From: Apophysomyces variabilis
Lineage: Eukaryota; Mucoromycota; Mucoromycetes; Mucorales; Mucoraceae
Reading direction: 5' to 3'
NCBI GenBank assembly: GCA_002749535.1
Contig: MZZL01000387.1
Location: 669,777 to 733,776 of the forward strand
Length of the DNA stretch: 64,000 nucleotides
Shown: in pieces, positions 1-11,960 of the stretch
How the letters are laid out: the number at the start of each line of letters is the position of its first letter
How positions within the stretch are numbered: the stretch's first letter is position 1
Program-made: the position numbers and the translations under genes
The notes under the pieces: model-generated
What the model saw: only the letters and a program-made list of their open reading frames with translations
Told to the model about the DNA's origin: nothing
Databases searched by the model: none

Positions 1-2003
1 GCGGACGGCCTAATTACCGGCCATGGAAATTCTGCGTCCACCCCGGATATTTGTCTCTCCATGATGCGTGATTTCCTTGTGCCAACGGAAGAAGTTCAAC
101 CATGTTCATATGTGGCGATTGCTGATGGTACAAAGCGGCATAATATGGCAAAAGTATTCGCAGGTTTCTACAAGTATGATGATACCACAGTCGATCCTTC
201 GCAGCAACAGCAGGTTCCCATGATTACCATTGTCAAATGTGGCGCGCCAGAGGAGCAGAGCGAAGCAAAACCCGGAAATCGCGGCAAACGAGACAGTCAG
301 GTGATCCTCATGTCGTTCCTGCAGAAAGTCATGTTTGACGAACGTATGACAATGCTTGAATATGAATTCTTTATCAACATTTGGCGAATTACTGGGGTCA
401 GTCCGGATAAATACGAGATTGTTCTTATGGTGGACGCCGACACCAAGGTCTATCCGGATGCTCTGTCACGTCTTATCAGTTGCATGGTAAATGACCCAGA
501 AGTAGCAGGACTCTGTGGTGAAACCAAGATTGGAAATAAGACGGACAGCTGGGTTTCCATGATCCAAGGTAAGAAGAAAAAACACTATAATCGTCAAGAT
601 GAACAAATCGCTTACTCTATCATCTCGTTTTCTTTTCTTATTCCTTTTCTTACTTGCTTCTAGTATTTGAGTACTACATTTCACATCATCAATCGAAAGC
701 ATTTGAGTCGATCTTTGGCAATGTGACCTGTCTACCTGGTTGCTTTTGCATGTATCGTATCAAGGCCCCCAAAGGGTCCAACGGTCATTGGGTTCCCATC
801 CTTGCCAATCCGGATATCATTGAGCATTATTCCGAAAATGTTGTCGATACATTACACAAAAAGAACCTTCTGCTCCTGGGGGAGGACAGGTACCTCTCCA
901 CGCTCATGCTTAGAACATTTCCTCGTCGAAAAATGCTTTTTGTTCCTCAGGCAGTCTGTAAAACCGTCGTTCCCGATTCTTTTGCCGTTCTCCTGTCTCA
1001 AAGGCGCCGATGGATTAATTCAACCATACACAACCTGATGGAGCTTGTTTTTGTCCGCGATTTGTGTGGTACTTTTTGCTTTTCCATGCAATTTGTAGTG
1101 TTCATGGAACTGGTCGGGACGCTTGCGCTACCGGCTGCAATTTCCTTTACGCTCTATCTTATTGTATTGGCCTTGATCGGCCAACCTGCGGTTTTATCAC
1201 TTATATTACTAGCTCTCATTCTTGGTCTCCCTGCCGTATTGATCGTGATGACAAGCCGTAAACTAGTTTATGTGGGCTGGATGTTGATCTATCTCTTCAG
1301 TCTCCCCATTTGGAACTTTGTATTACCCACCTATGCTTACTGGCACTTTGACGATTTCACTTGGGGCGAGACGCGAAAAGTCGAGGGTGAAACAAAGGAT
1401 CACCATGGCGACAAATCGGGTGAATTTGACAGTTCAAAGATCGTAATGAAAAAATGGAGCGAATATGAACGAGAACGCAAGATGCGCTCACGAATGATGT
1501 TGCAAACCCCGCCTCGATATCAGCGTGGTTTGCCTCACGACATGCCTGGTGATATAGCAAGCGAAAATGATCGATCGTCCTCGGCTTCTACGGCAGTTGG
1601 ATCGCCTAGAGTGGCCTTGACACCACCAGCACCGGCAGTCATATCGTCGGCACGTCCTCTCGGCACGTCGTCCGCGTCCTCTCGAATCTGCACATTAAGA
1701 GATGGCCCGTCTTACAGGCCGCCTTCGTCCATATCAGTTATTATTACACAGCCTACTGAAGAACAAGAGGAGGAGGAAGATGGTCGTATGTCTCAAGGCT
1801 CAGAGACTTGGCAGCGACAAGACGATAGTTTAGATTACTCTTCTCATCTTGTAGAACCCATTGTTTTGGAACGTCTACCTTCAGTACCTGGCCAGGGGGA
1901 CGACTGGACAAATGTTCTAGAATCCATTGACCATGTTTATCAAGGTTCATCTACCGATATCCCTTCTCCACCTTCGCCGCCTCCTCACGGTGAAACCGAA
2001 TAA
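1..2003 (+). CDS. CHS3: Class IV chitin synthase (Chs3-like), 5' truncated by window edge
   Basis: Processive membrane glycosyltransferase that polymerises UDP-GlcNAc into chitin for the cell wall. The reading frame is open from base 1 ([17 protein letters not shown]), so the 5' part lies outside the window. One intron, 569-663, joins MIQ to VFEYYISHH. Visible family motifs are the donor-site DADT segment (about 435), [12 protein letters not shown], and the acceptor/catalytic [13 protein letters not shown], followed by [12 protein letters not shown] and at least three hydrophobic membrane spans (about 1060-1340). These match class IV (Chs3-type) rather than class I-III or myosin-headed classes (family knowledge). 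The last ~200 residues form a Ser/Pro-rich, acidic, low-complexity cytosolic tail ending at TAA 2001-2003. Such tails are often trafficking or phosphorylation regions (inference). Confidence 0.95.
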
Positions 2004-3994
2004 TCTTTCTTATTTCTCACTCTTATATAACCATAATAGTAACCACACACAAAAACTTATATAGAACTAAAATATTAACAATCCGAAATGCAGATGCTTT
2101 AATTCACCGTCAATGTACCCGAGAGCCAAAGAAAAAAAAGGTTTTTCACCTAGACTTGGTAGGGATTTTATAAGTTATATCGGAGTGATATGTAACAGGA
2201 CATATTTCCATATTATGGTTCTACCGTCAAAGAATATATGTTGAACTCAATGAATTCATCTGGTGTCATTGTTGTCAACGTCTTATATATGGTATTACCA
2301 AAACTTGGTCATGTACATTTCGTTGATATGAGGTCAACTTTGGATTCTTCACGAGATGTTATCTGAAATCGGGCAGTGAGAAACTTCGCCGAATCTGTGG
2401 ATTGGATTACGCCAATATAAGGAGGTAACAAAACCAAGGGACGGGTTTTCAAGTGTTTTTGTTGCAGTCATCCCTTTTTTTCTTCAACCTAACTATTTGT
2501 GATTTCACATTCCTCCAAGCGAAAAATGAAAAAAAAAACGTATACTGAACATAATTTCATGCTAGTACAGATTATTCTATGTCTGATGCAACATAACTTC
2601 AAAGACGCAAATAATTGCTACAAAAGCTTGGTCCTTCCTTTCATATATCCTTAGAAGTCCTCACCTTTTCTATTTTTTGCACAATTTTCACAGAAAGAAA
2701 TAAGTTAGAGTGCTTCTGTAAAAGTAGGTTGTCGAATGTATACACGATGAGAAAAAGGAGACAACCAAACATTTCTTGATAGGGTAAAAGGAAAAGTATA
2801 GGGACATCCCTTGGATTTTTCTGTCAATAGCTTGTCAACAAGTAAACACTGGATTAATGCTCTTTGCCCTCAGTAGGATCCAGTCACAGTCCGCTTCTGG
2901 GAAAGGATTACAATCAACAATGACCAGAACTCTTTCAACAAGGTTGTGTCATGTCCAGGTTTTAGCTTCCGGAGTTCCACTGACTGAACGGCAGATGACC
3001 CAACAAACAAACAAATATTCATTGGATACATTGATCAGTAAATACACAACGAAAACAAAGTATATTTATCTTTACGTTTATTGGTTACAACTGGGCTGCA
3101 TGAGGACGTCAAAGTTAAGAAACACCAGTTCTAGAATTAGTTTACAGCCATCTGCTTTTGTCACAAATAAAAAACAAGACCACCCGATCTATCTGGAGGG
3201 CGTAACAAGAAACACAATAGTATCCCCTTTGTTTTGCCTTGGTTTCTTTCCTTTTTTAGTTTACATTTTCTTTCCCATGATGAAATCCATAATTAGGGTT
3301 TATGCTTAGGGACGCCGATGATCTTCGGTATGACATAGCATAACTCATGTGAAATAATGTCTGCAGAAAGTTCAAAACACCAACAACGCAATATCTTTAC
3401 GTTTGTCAATCCTTACTAGCTTCTCACCTTCTGTTTATGCAATATTCTTGCATAAACTAAGCATGGGCGTACGAGATTACTACTACTTTCTTGGATGCAG
3501 TCTATTCTACCAATGGAAAACTGTCGGCTTATTTTAATAGTTGTTTTCCGCGATGCTTAGGTAACAATACGTTACAAGTTTTCAAGTTTTTTTAGCTATC
3601 GATTGCATGGTCCAGTAGGAGTACTTCTAGCGAGCGTACCTATTCCTGTATCCTAAACGGTAGGGACTATAACCCTGTCAAAGCAACTCATAGTTACAAG
3701 TCACTTATATACGTTTCCTGATCAGTGGCGAAGGTTAAGCGTATGCTAATTAAAAAGATTGCAATTCGACTATAGCATGGATCTATCTGTTTGATGGCAC
3801 AAGTAAAACATCTTTGTCATAGATGTCTTCGCAATAAAACAGTAACCTTCCTATTTTCAGCCTGCCTATGTGTGTACGTAGGATATGATAGCAGAAAGTA
3901 TCCATAACGAGAGTTTGAAGACTAAACCTGTTGATCTCCGAAAAGAAATGTCCCGCTTGAGGCACCAGTTACAGATAGACTTCTTTTCTTAATT
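2004..3994. other. Intergenic, no gene recognised
   Basis: About 2 kb of AT-rich sequence between the chitin synthase stop and APC2. It holds a 150-codon open frame (2857-3309, +), but its translation is low in complexity, has no family motif and is not flanked by clear splice signals, so I do not annotate it. Confidence 0.6.
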
Positions 3995-6900
3995 ATGCAG
4001 GACGACATTGATCAAGCCATACCGCGATTCATTAAATTTCATTGCCGCCATGTTGGCCATTCTGTAAGTCGATTGGTGGTAACTGTGAAGTCCACAAAGA
4101 GCACATGTGTAAACCATATCTCTTGTTACATTTCAGATTAAGGTCCGAGTTAGATCGATCCTCATGTCGTCCTTCGCATGGTTACTGACCTGCTCGTTAG
4201 CTACCCACGATGAATGATATTCTACAGTATTTGGAATGCAGACCTCGGTTACTGACACGTAAACGTTTTCTGAGACTCGTCTTAATTTCGCCCTGTACTC
4301 ACTCTTATGTCTTTGTCAAAGTACGCGATTCTCCGTTGAGGACATTGCACGATCCGACATTGCCACCATCGATTCTGCAGGATTATTATATCGGTAATAT
4401 GGAGAAAGGAAAAACAACTAGGCGGGCAATAGCAAAATGTTTTAAACGTACCTGTTATCTTTTGCTTAAACTCACTAGCGATCGCTTTGGATTATGTACA
4501 ACATGCGGTCGACCCATTGTTCGCCGCCTATGAAGCGGAATTCAAAGTAAGTTATCCTCCTATCCACAACGCCAGTACTACAGCGCAGTGCCTGATCTTG
4601 CTTGTATGATTCCCGCTTAGCAAAACAATCACAGGGACCATACCTTCGTGTTTCATCGGTTTTCGCAACTTATCCATGATCTCTATGCAGTATATGAAAA
4701 GATCCATCTTCCATTGGAAGAAGAGAATGTCTATCCAGAGTAAGTGGTAGCAGCTGTAAGGCATCAAGCAAGCCGTGTCTAAATAGAATACTGATAAAAA
4801 CATATGGTCTGTACAGGAATAGTTTACTTATGTCAAAGAAGTTAAAAGAGAGGCTGGATAGCGCTTTCTGTCAGACTATCCGTCGCATGCTCCGTGCTTC
4901 TTTTGATACCAGTCGACGCATGTTTTTCATTTTTGCATGTACATCTATGCCATGGGAACACCTTCCTTTCATCTCTGATTTTCATAGTTTCCAACCGCGA
5001 AAAATAGCGAATTGTGATCTTGAAAGAGATCTAGGAAAACGCGCAGACCCATTGACTATACCGGATAATGTTTTACGGCAGCAATGTGAACACTATCTGG
5101 AAACCCAAGTCGATATGGATCATCAAGATGAGGATGTTTTAATGGAAGATTCTGCCATATCAGATACATTGCTAGAGCGATTTAATGAGACATGCAAACG
5201 GGTTAACGCATTACAACTGATGCCTGACTGGCTATCCTTGGTGCAAGCGATCACAAGTGAGCGATGCAGCGATGTGTGCGAGGACGATTACGTCTTAAAC
5301 TGTGAGCTAAAATGGCTGCGGACCAATGTACTTCCATGGTTATCACACGTGATGCAGGAACCCGGCAATAATTCAGGTGAGAGTACCGTTGTGAACAATT
5401 TCTCTTCGCTGATCAATCATAGCATGCATAGAGAAACTGTGGTACAGTTTTTTGCGGGCAAAGATAGCTTCTGAGCATGTTCTGTACGACGTGTTTTATC
5501 AATCTCGGTACGTGATGAGGAAAGCGGTGTTAGTTTTGCATCGCTAGTTAATGGATACCATGTATCGCAAATTAGTGTTACCAAGATATTCGATCTGATT
5601 CGTGAGTTTCCTACATCCCAACCAGTAATTGAAGATCTCAAAGTATGTTATACTTTCTTCTGGATATAGATGTATGAGCGCCTACTCACAGTGATTCAGA
5701 TTGCTATTGAAAAACTTGATCTCTTTGATAATATCCAAAACGCATTGATTGAAGTGTATGTGGACTTTGAGCAAAAGAGAAAAAGAAAGGTATTTATTAT
5801 ACATCTAGGTTGCAGACTCGGTTATTACATCTGGGAGCATCCACATCTGATATTCTGGACCAATATACCTGTTGTATTCGATGCGTGAAAATATGGGATC
5901 CGACATGTGACATCCTGGTGCCCATTATCCAATTGATGGAAGACTATATCCAGTATTGTTGAATTTTGACAAATTTGATCCCGCTAACATCTTCGTTAGG
6001 CATAAACGTCTTTTCATTGCGGATGGTACTAAACGTCATGACAGTGCGACCAAAAGTGTGCGAAAGGAAGCTATTCGTGCAGTAGTAGACAAAGTCCGTG
6101 ATCTACTTCCTAATGAGGACCCAGTCTATGTTTTCGAGCTAAGCGAACTGGATGGATCTGCTCCAAGCGAAGATCAAGAAATGATGGACGATAAACCAAG
6201 TAAAAATTTATCTCTTACATATCAAGCCGTTCACTGACTACTAGCGAAGCCAGGCTAAAACGATGGCAGCGAAAATCATCCGATACGGTGGCTATGTTGA
6301 TTAGCATTTGCGGGCCTATAGAAGTATTTGTCAAAGGCTATGAAGAGAAACTAAGGGAAGCTTTGTGCTCTAGTGCAGACTACGACACGGACGAAGAGGT
6401 AAGCAACGGCGATAAATTATTCATGCGATTTAATTAGGACAAATTCAGATTATGAAACTCGAAGTATTAAAGCAACATTTCCCAAAAAATACAATGATAC
6501 GGTGTGATGTGATGGTAGCGGATATCAATGAATCGCGGAGATTGGATCGACAAATTCACCAAACGGTGCACGAGATCCCGTCAGAGTTTCACGTCGCTGT
6601 CTTGTCAAGGTTTTACTGGAAAAATCCCGAGGACGACAACGAAGAAGACGGCGATGAAGATGAATACGATGAAGAGCATAACGATGATGCATCCATCCGT
6701 CTGTGGCCAGGATTTCAACAGTAAGTCCTAGGCAAAAGTGGGATAGGTACTAAGAGTTCGTGATAGGGCGATGGACCTGTATGAGGCGGAGTTTCGGCGC
6801 ATCAGGGTATCGCGGAAACTGCAATGGCTCCCCAGTCAAGGCATGACTACACTAGAGTTGGAATTTGAATCTGGCGTAGAGGAATATCGCGTGGACCCTA

Positions 6901-7131
6901 TCTCTGCTATGGTGATTTCAATGTTTGAAAATGGTAATTTACATATATGCGTCCTGCATTTGCCCTTAGCTTACTTCATGACACGTAGAAACTGGGCCAA
7001 AGACGAGCAAACAAATAGCAGAAGCAATACACGTGCAAGAAACCAAAGTTTTGGATAGCCTTGAACTTTGGGAGGACAAAGGTGTGCTGTCCCTAACGGC
7101 AACGGGTGAATACAAACTTTCTAGAGTGTAA
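3995..7131 (+). CDS. APC2: Anaphase-promoting complex subunit 2 (cullin-like), multi-exon
   Basis: Cullin-family scaffold of APC/C, the nuclear ubiquitin ligase for cyclins and securin; it binds the Apc11 RING subunit. Diagnostic spliced stretches are REFPTSQPVIEDLK (near 5620), ETRLLHLGASTSDILDQY (joined across an intron from 5757 to the AG just before ACTCGG, about 5814), SDTVAMLISICGPIEVFV (about 6277-6335), then NESRRLDRQI and SEFHVAVLSRFYW. The C-terminal winged-helix exon ends GEYKLSRV with TAA 7129-7131. Introns that restore the family alignment include 5377-5467, 5508-5575 and 5643-5699. The 5' end is poorly resolved: the ATG at 3995 is a guess, and exons before about 4300 could not be joined cleanly. 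After EDYI the acceptor may be at 5999 or about 6057; the second fits the family better and would remove an extra ~19 residues. Confidence 0.85.
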
Positions 7132-7908
7132 CTATACGATATCATTTCGCTTTTGTGATGACTATTAGGGGAGAAACTGTACAACAAAGATGATTCATAT
7201 CGTCCAGTTTTCCCTTTATCCGTGTGACTTGATTAAATCTGTTTATATTTACCGAATCAGTTTTAGTATTTTTTTGCAGTCGTGATAGTCCACGACGATC
7301 AACAAAGAACAACAAAGATGTCGCATGGAATGGCGAGTTACAGAATTTATTTACAAATTAAGCTTACAGTGCCATATAAGGTGAATAGATCAGTGCCACT
7401 GTTGCCAGCTGATTAAGTGACACGATCGGTGTAACGGATGTTACTGCGTTTCTCTTGGTTACGATGAATGAACGCTCCACGTGCAACTGATGTTACCGTT
7501 TGGATGGACGTTCTTTCTCTGTTTCTGAGAATCAAATAAAAATGCCAAGGCGATGCGTGTTTCTGCATTGTTTGACAACCTACGAAAAGGTTAAAGCCTT
7601 TAGGTTGCATAGTGATGGGTCCCGCTTGCAGACTCGTGATAGACGGCTAAGCCGCCGTGGGCTTTTTTTTCTTTTATCTTTTATGGTCATTTTCTTTTTA
7701 TGTTAAGACCTACAGTCCGGTCTATTTAGCCAGTTCATATACGGCTAAAACGTAAGAAAAATGCAAGTTCTGCGAAAGATTGGTGTGCGCGGCTGCTGAC
7801 TCGCAAAATAAACTCCACGCTTAGCCTTTTGCAACTTGATATAAAAGAACAGGAACAGCTTCGACTGGTAACATTTAGAAGAGTATCTCTATAGGTCAGC
7901 CATCAAAT
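7132..7908. other. Intergenic spacer with short hairpin and T-tract
   Basis: No gene seen. At 7644-7654 there is a CGGC-TAA-GCCG hairpin, followed by a T-rich run near 7663-7682. This may be part of the APC2 3' region or a chance structure. A TATA-like ATATAAAAG near 7839-7847 lies about 65 bp upstream of the next start codon and is a plausible core promoter. Confidence 0.45.
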
Positions 7909-9585
7909 ATGCTCTACCGTTGTTTGATTTTGCTTGGCCTGTTTTCAACCGGTTTAGCAGTCAATGTCACCAGCATTGGTAACTGTCCTCAGCTTCCTCC
8001 GCGCAAGCAGCCAGCAGCAGACGTGACCGACCTTCGTATTGATGATATCAAAGTTGTCTCTGCTATGGGAGATAGGTAAAGATCGATACAGTAGAAGAGA
8101 ATGACCAACTAGGTAGGCTTGTCATCTAATATTCTTCTTACCCAGTATCATGGCAGGATTTGCCATGATGGGTGTGAATGCAGAGGGAACGGGTATGTGG
8201 AATATCTCTGCCATCACTGAATACCGCGGCAAAGCTTATGCTATGGGTGGCGATGAGGGTGCTGTGACAGTGGCGCAATTCATCAAAAACTACAGCCCGA
8301 ATCTTCAAGGAGAATCATTAGGTCATCATATCTTAGAGTATTGTCAGGATACACTATGCTTTCCTTATCAATGTAGGTTAGAAAGCAAGCCGTTATGGCT
8401 TCTAACTAATTTGGTTTCTTCCCAGATCGTCCAAAGGAAGACGTCCTTAACGGAGCACAAACTGGAGCTATAGCGAAAAATCTGGACCATGAGTTAGACT
8501 ATCTTATCCCACGTAAGCCATTAATGATTTAATACATGGGTGTCGATAACCAAAGAAATACAATTCACTCAGGCATGAAAGAAATTAAGGAGATCGACTT
8601 TGACAACGACTGGAAGTTGTTTACTATTCAAATCGGAAGTAAGGTTAAAGGTTACAGGGAAACAAAGGGAAGGCTAAATACCATTGGCCCGGGAATTACA
8701 GGTAATGACCAATGTGAGGCATGTGGTGACCACAAAGGAGATGTTACGGTTGAAAAATACAGCGGATATGTGGAGGCGGCCATTCAACGTATTCAAAAAG
8801 AAATCCCACGCACACTGGTTAACTTGTGTAAGTGTTACCTGCCGATTCTCATACTCTGGCTGAGCAGACAATTGGCCTATTGGTTTTTAGTGGGAACATT
8901 TAGAGTATCCCAAGTATTCCCTTTATCCGCAGCCCATCCAGAATATTGCCGTGAAAAGGACAATAATACGGCCACCATTCGAAATGCCAAAGAATGCGAT
9001 TGCCACTTAGCGGGCGAATATGCTACCATGGATCAACTGTCCAAAGGTAGAAGCGTAGAATGAATTGATTATTGAAATAGTAAATGCTGACTGCTTTTGT
9101 AAGGATACAATACTCAGCTTCAGGCCATTGCGGAGAAGTACAAGCCAACCAAAGGTGGTACCTTCGGGGTGATATACCAGCCCATGAATATTGATATTGC
9201 CGCGTTCCCAATTAATATGCTTAGGTACAAGCAAAAAAAAGGAGCGCCAAAAAGAAAATATTAACATCTGTTCCCTATTTCGCTTTCAGCAACATGGATT
9301 GCTTCCATCCAAGCCTCAAAGCGCACGAGTGGATAGCAAAGGTTAGCCTTTTCTTATTGAGTAATTTAAATGTGATGTGCGCATGAAAAATCTAACACTT
9401 TAATTTGGAAGGTTGTGTGGAACAATCTCTTTATCCCTTCATCCTATAAACCACAAGTGTTTAACTACAGCCCCGACCAAACGGTAAGAGGACAACATTT
9501 TAAGGAAACAAGAAGTGAATAAGCTTTTTTTTGTATTTAATAGATCTACTGTCCTACCGGTTCGGATAGAGTTGTCACATCATAA
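7909..9585 (+). CDS. Secreted GDSL-type phospholipase B-like esterase
   Basis: Predicted to hydrolyse acyl esters of phospholipids or lysophospholipids, by likeness to the animal PLB1/GDSL family. The start at 7909 gives a signal peptide (MLYRCLILLGLFSTGLA). Nine introns are supported in frame: 8076-8145, 8373-8425, 8513-8572, 8639-8701, 8828-8890, 9047-9103, 9225-9289, 9342-9411 and 9484-9543. Splicing creates the nucleophile block MGDSIMAGF, the oxyanion block IGSNDQC and the C-terminal DCFHPS block carrying the Asp-x-x-His pair, so all SGNH elements are present. Several Cys residues suggest an extracellular disulfide-bonded protein. No C-terminal membrane anchor is seen; the protein ends at TAA 9583-9585. 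Substrate is inferred, not shown. Confidence 0.88.
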
Positions 9586-10489
9586 ATGAATTTTGTCATC
9601 ATGCATATAGAATCTGACGCGTGCATAGCTTAACTATATCTATGTATGACAATCATAATAAATCTTGAATTTTCCTACATCACTATTATAACGGAATGGG
9701 AGAATGCGGGTACGAGATGTAAAATAATGGCCAACAGTTACAAAGATTCGGGCCAACAAGAGAAACAAATCTTAACGCGTCATTTCAATTATCCGTTAAC
9801 TATTTTCACAGGGCGAACAGGGTGGTACAGAACCGCTCTTAGTATGCGAAAGCTTGCTGGTATCATGACCGCGAAAAATCTCCACAGAAAAGTGCTATAA
9901 GGAACTAACACATTGGACAATAAGCAAAAGGCCGATTATTTAGGGAAGCCCTGAAAAAGAGTAACTCCAAAAAAGGCTATCGTTATGTCACGTTCAGGTG
10001 ACCGTCTGAGCAGAAATATCTTTACTCATGACTTACCTATGCAGTAATTTATTTCCTCCTTTAAGCTTGTATCATTAATTTAAGTTATCACGAAGCTCCT
10101 CACATAGAACTTGACGCGAATGCGCGGACAGGATGGGATCAGCAGTTAGTGCCGCTTTGTAGCCACTCCCTCTCTTCTTTTCCCACCCTCATTTCACGCT
10201 GTAACCAAGTGACTCTTTCTAGACCAATAGTATTGATTTTGAGGTCTCAAACCTGCTTGGCCTGAATATCGGACAGTAGATCCTTGGGTTTTGCCTAAAA
10301 CTTAAGCAAGAAATAGGTTAGTTCATTAGCTGATTTGCATCTTATGAATTGTGTTTCCGGTGTCTACTGAATTAAACATCTGTGTTCATTTTCTTGGCAA
10401 GAGATCACACCAGATATTTTACGCCATGTTACTGGACGATCACCATCTATTGCACTCTACTAACCATCACTCTATCTCTCTATCTCTCT

Positions 10490-10600
10490 ATTAGTATACT
10501 GTATTTTCGAGTAATTTTTGCGCGCAAAAACATTTTGCCGGTAGTACAACCAGTTTCCTGCAAGCTGGTTCGACCGTCGTACTCTTCAGTTGATATATAG
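10490..10600 (+). repeat. Diverged repeat, partial copy (3' half of unit)
   Basis: The segment from CTGTATTTTCGA through TTTTGCCGGT to the GGTTCGACCGTC region resembles the downstream half of the copy at 11430-11520 (CTGTATTTTCGA, ATTTTGCCGGTG, CTGATCCGACTG). Similarity is by eye and diverged, with the same order and spacing of blocks. Confidence 0.5.
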
Positions 10601-11324
10601 AAGTCTTTATTTAGGAGAAAAGAATACGTCCAACAATAAAGTAGAGGAACAGATTCGTTAGAGATATTGTCTGACGCTTTCCAAGAAGGCCAAAGGGAAC
10701 TGTTGTTCTCAGTAGCAAATTGGTATGTGTATGCAATCTTGATGTGTGGGTCAAGAGAGCTGAGCTGCAATTAAGTGGGTAGAAGATATTACGAAGGACA
10801 GTTAAATAGGCATTGTGTAAAAACTTCAGCAGTAATGAGAAGGGTCAAGTGCTTTGCAAAAGTGCAATGAGTAGTTGAATATATTGTCTAATTGACCTCA
10901 ATCCGTCTTATATACGATAAAAATGCTCAATGATAAGATCCTTATATGGAGGACTATTGCTTTGTTCCTAGAGACAGTTACCTTCAGTGAACACTCAATT
11001 TATCTCTGTTTCTTACATATTCTATTGCTAACTTCGTCATTCGCTCTGTATTTTTTTAACGTAAGATCAAGGTCCAGAAGCTATGTTATACGAGGCAGGT
11101 ACCTAGGCTTCAAACATTCATTCTGCTCTTCTTTTGCCTATCTGAAATTGTTGCCCACGAACGACACTGGCTTGTTTACGTTCTTATGTCTCCAGATCAT
11201 TTTTCGCGTTTTAGACTACTTATCTTACTTGGTGCATCTTTATTTCCCAACACCATATCATATCAGTCACTTACGTACACCCCTTGAATATCTTGCATAA
11301 AATGAGGACTTCATTTTCAGCAAT

Positions 11325-11530
11325 ATGTTCTGTTACCGTAAACATATGTTAAAAATGGCCACAAATTCATTTACTGCAGCCGCACGCGGCTGTAACGTAA
11401 CGAGCGAAGCGAGTGCAGATGGACTAGTCGGCATAACTGTATTTTCGAAAAACCTTTACGGCAAAAATATTTTGCCGGTGTTTGCAACCTGTTCCACCCA
11501 GCTGATCCGACTGTGATACCTTCACAGTCT
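11325..11530 (+). repeat. Diverged repeat unit A with GC-rich hairpin
   Basis: This unit carries TACCGTAAACATATG, GCCACAAATTCAT, then the hairpin GCAGCCGC-AC-GCGGCTGT (11376-11393), a GAGCGAAGCGAG stretch and CTAGTCGGCATA. A second unit at 11612 has the same blocks in the same order. The GC-rich hairpin stands out in AT-rich surroundings. It could be a decayed transposable element; no coding capacity is visible. Confidence 0.6.
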
Positions 11531-11611
11531 ATCAATAAACGTGCACTTGTTGAACATTGAACATAGATTGAGACTTTTCTTTTAAAAGCATGGCATTTTA
11601 TGAGGTTTTTA

Positions 11612-11715
11612 TATGTTTTGCTGCCGTAAAAACTATGCTAATAACCGCCACAAACTCATCTTCTGCAGCCGCACGCGGCTGCAACAGAGCGAGCAAACCG
11701 ACTGGAGAAGGGCTA
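11612..11715 (+). repeat. Diverged repeat unit B with GC-rich hairpin
   Basis: Direct repeat of unit A, offset by about 288 bp: GCCGTAAAAACTATG, GCCACAAACTCAT, the hairpin GCAGCCGC-AC-GCGGCTGC (about 11665-11682), GAGCGAGCAAACCGA and GCTAGTCACATA. Its hairpin is a perfect palindrome around AC. Confidence 0.6.
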
Positions 11716-11960
11716 GTCACATACACTGATAAATCGCAGCTTTTTTGAGTTCTTTCCAAAATGCTGTAAAGAATAGTCGTATACGAATCTTCTATAGAAT
11801 ATAACAAGGAGTTACTAGTTTATGAGACTCAGCATGACCGTTACGACTGTACGAGACACGTTTCCTTTTCTGTAGACTAAGGTGCAACTCTCAGGCAGAA
11901 CGGTGACAATGAGCTTGATCACTTTGTTTTCCACACAAATAAGCATTTATTGAATAGATT

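Larger units (their letters stand above)
9586..11960. other. Gene-poor spacer with diverged repeats
   Basis: About 2.4 kb without a supportable gene. It contains (TATC)n-like sequence near 10470-10490 and members of a diverged repeat listed separately at 10490, 11325 and 11612. Small open frames here, such as 10923-11300, are AT-driven and unmatched to any family. Confidence 0.55.

Noticed and set aside
2857..3309. 150-codon open frame on the plus strand
   Set aside because: No family motif, unusual composition and no splice or promoter context; treated as chance.
5508..5533. Apparent 26-nt ultra-short intron in APC2
   Set aside because: An ordinary 68-nt intron (5508-5575) ending at CAAATTAG keeps the family alignment (FYQSRVTKIFDLIREFP), so no ultra-short intron is needed.
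5643..5669. Apparent 27-nt intron in APC2
   Set aside because: Using the acceptor at 5699 gives a normal 57-nt intron and a better match (EDLK joined to IAIEKLDLFDNIQ).
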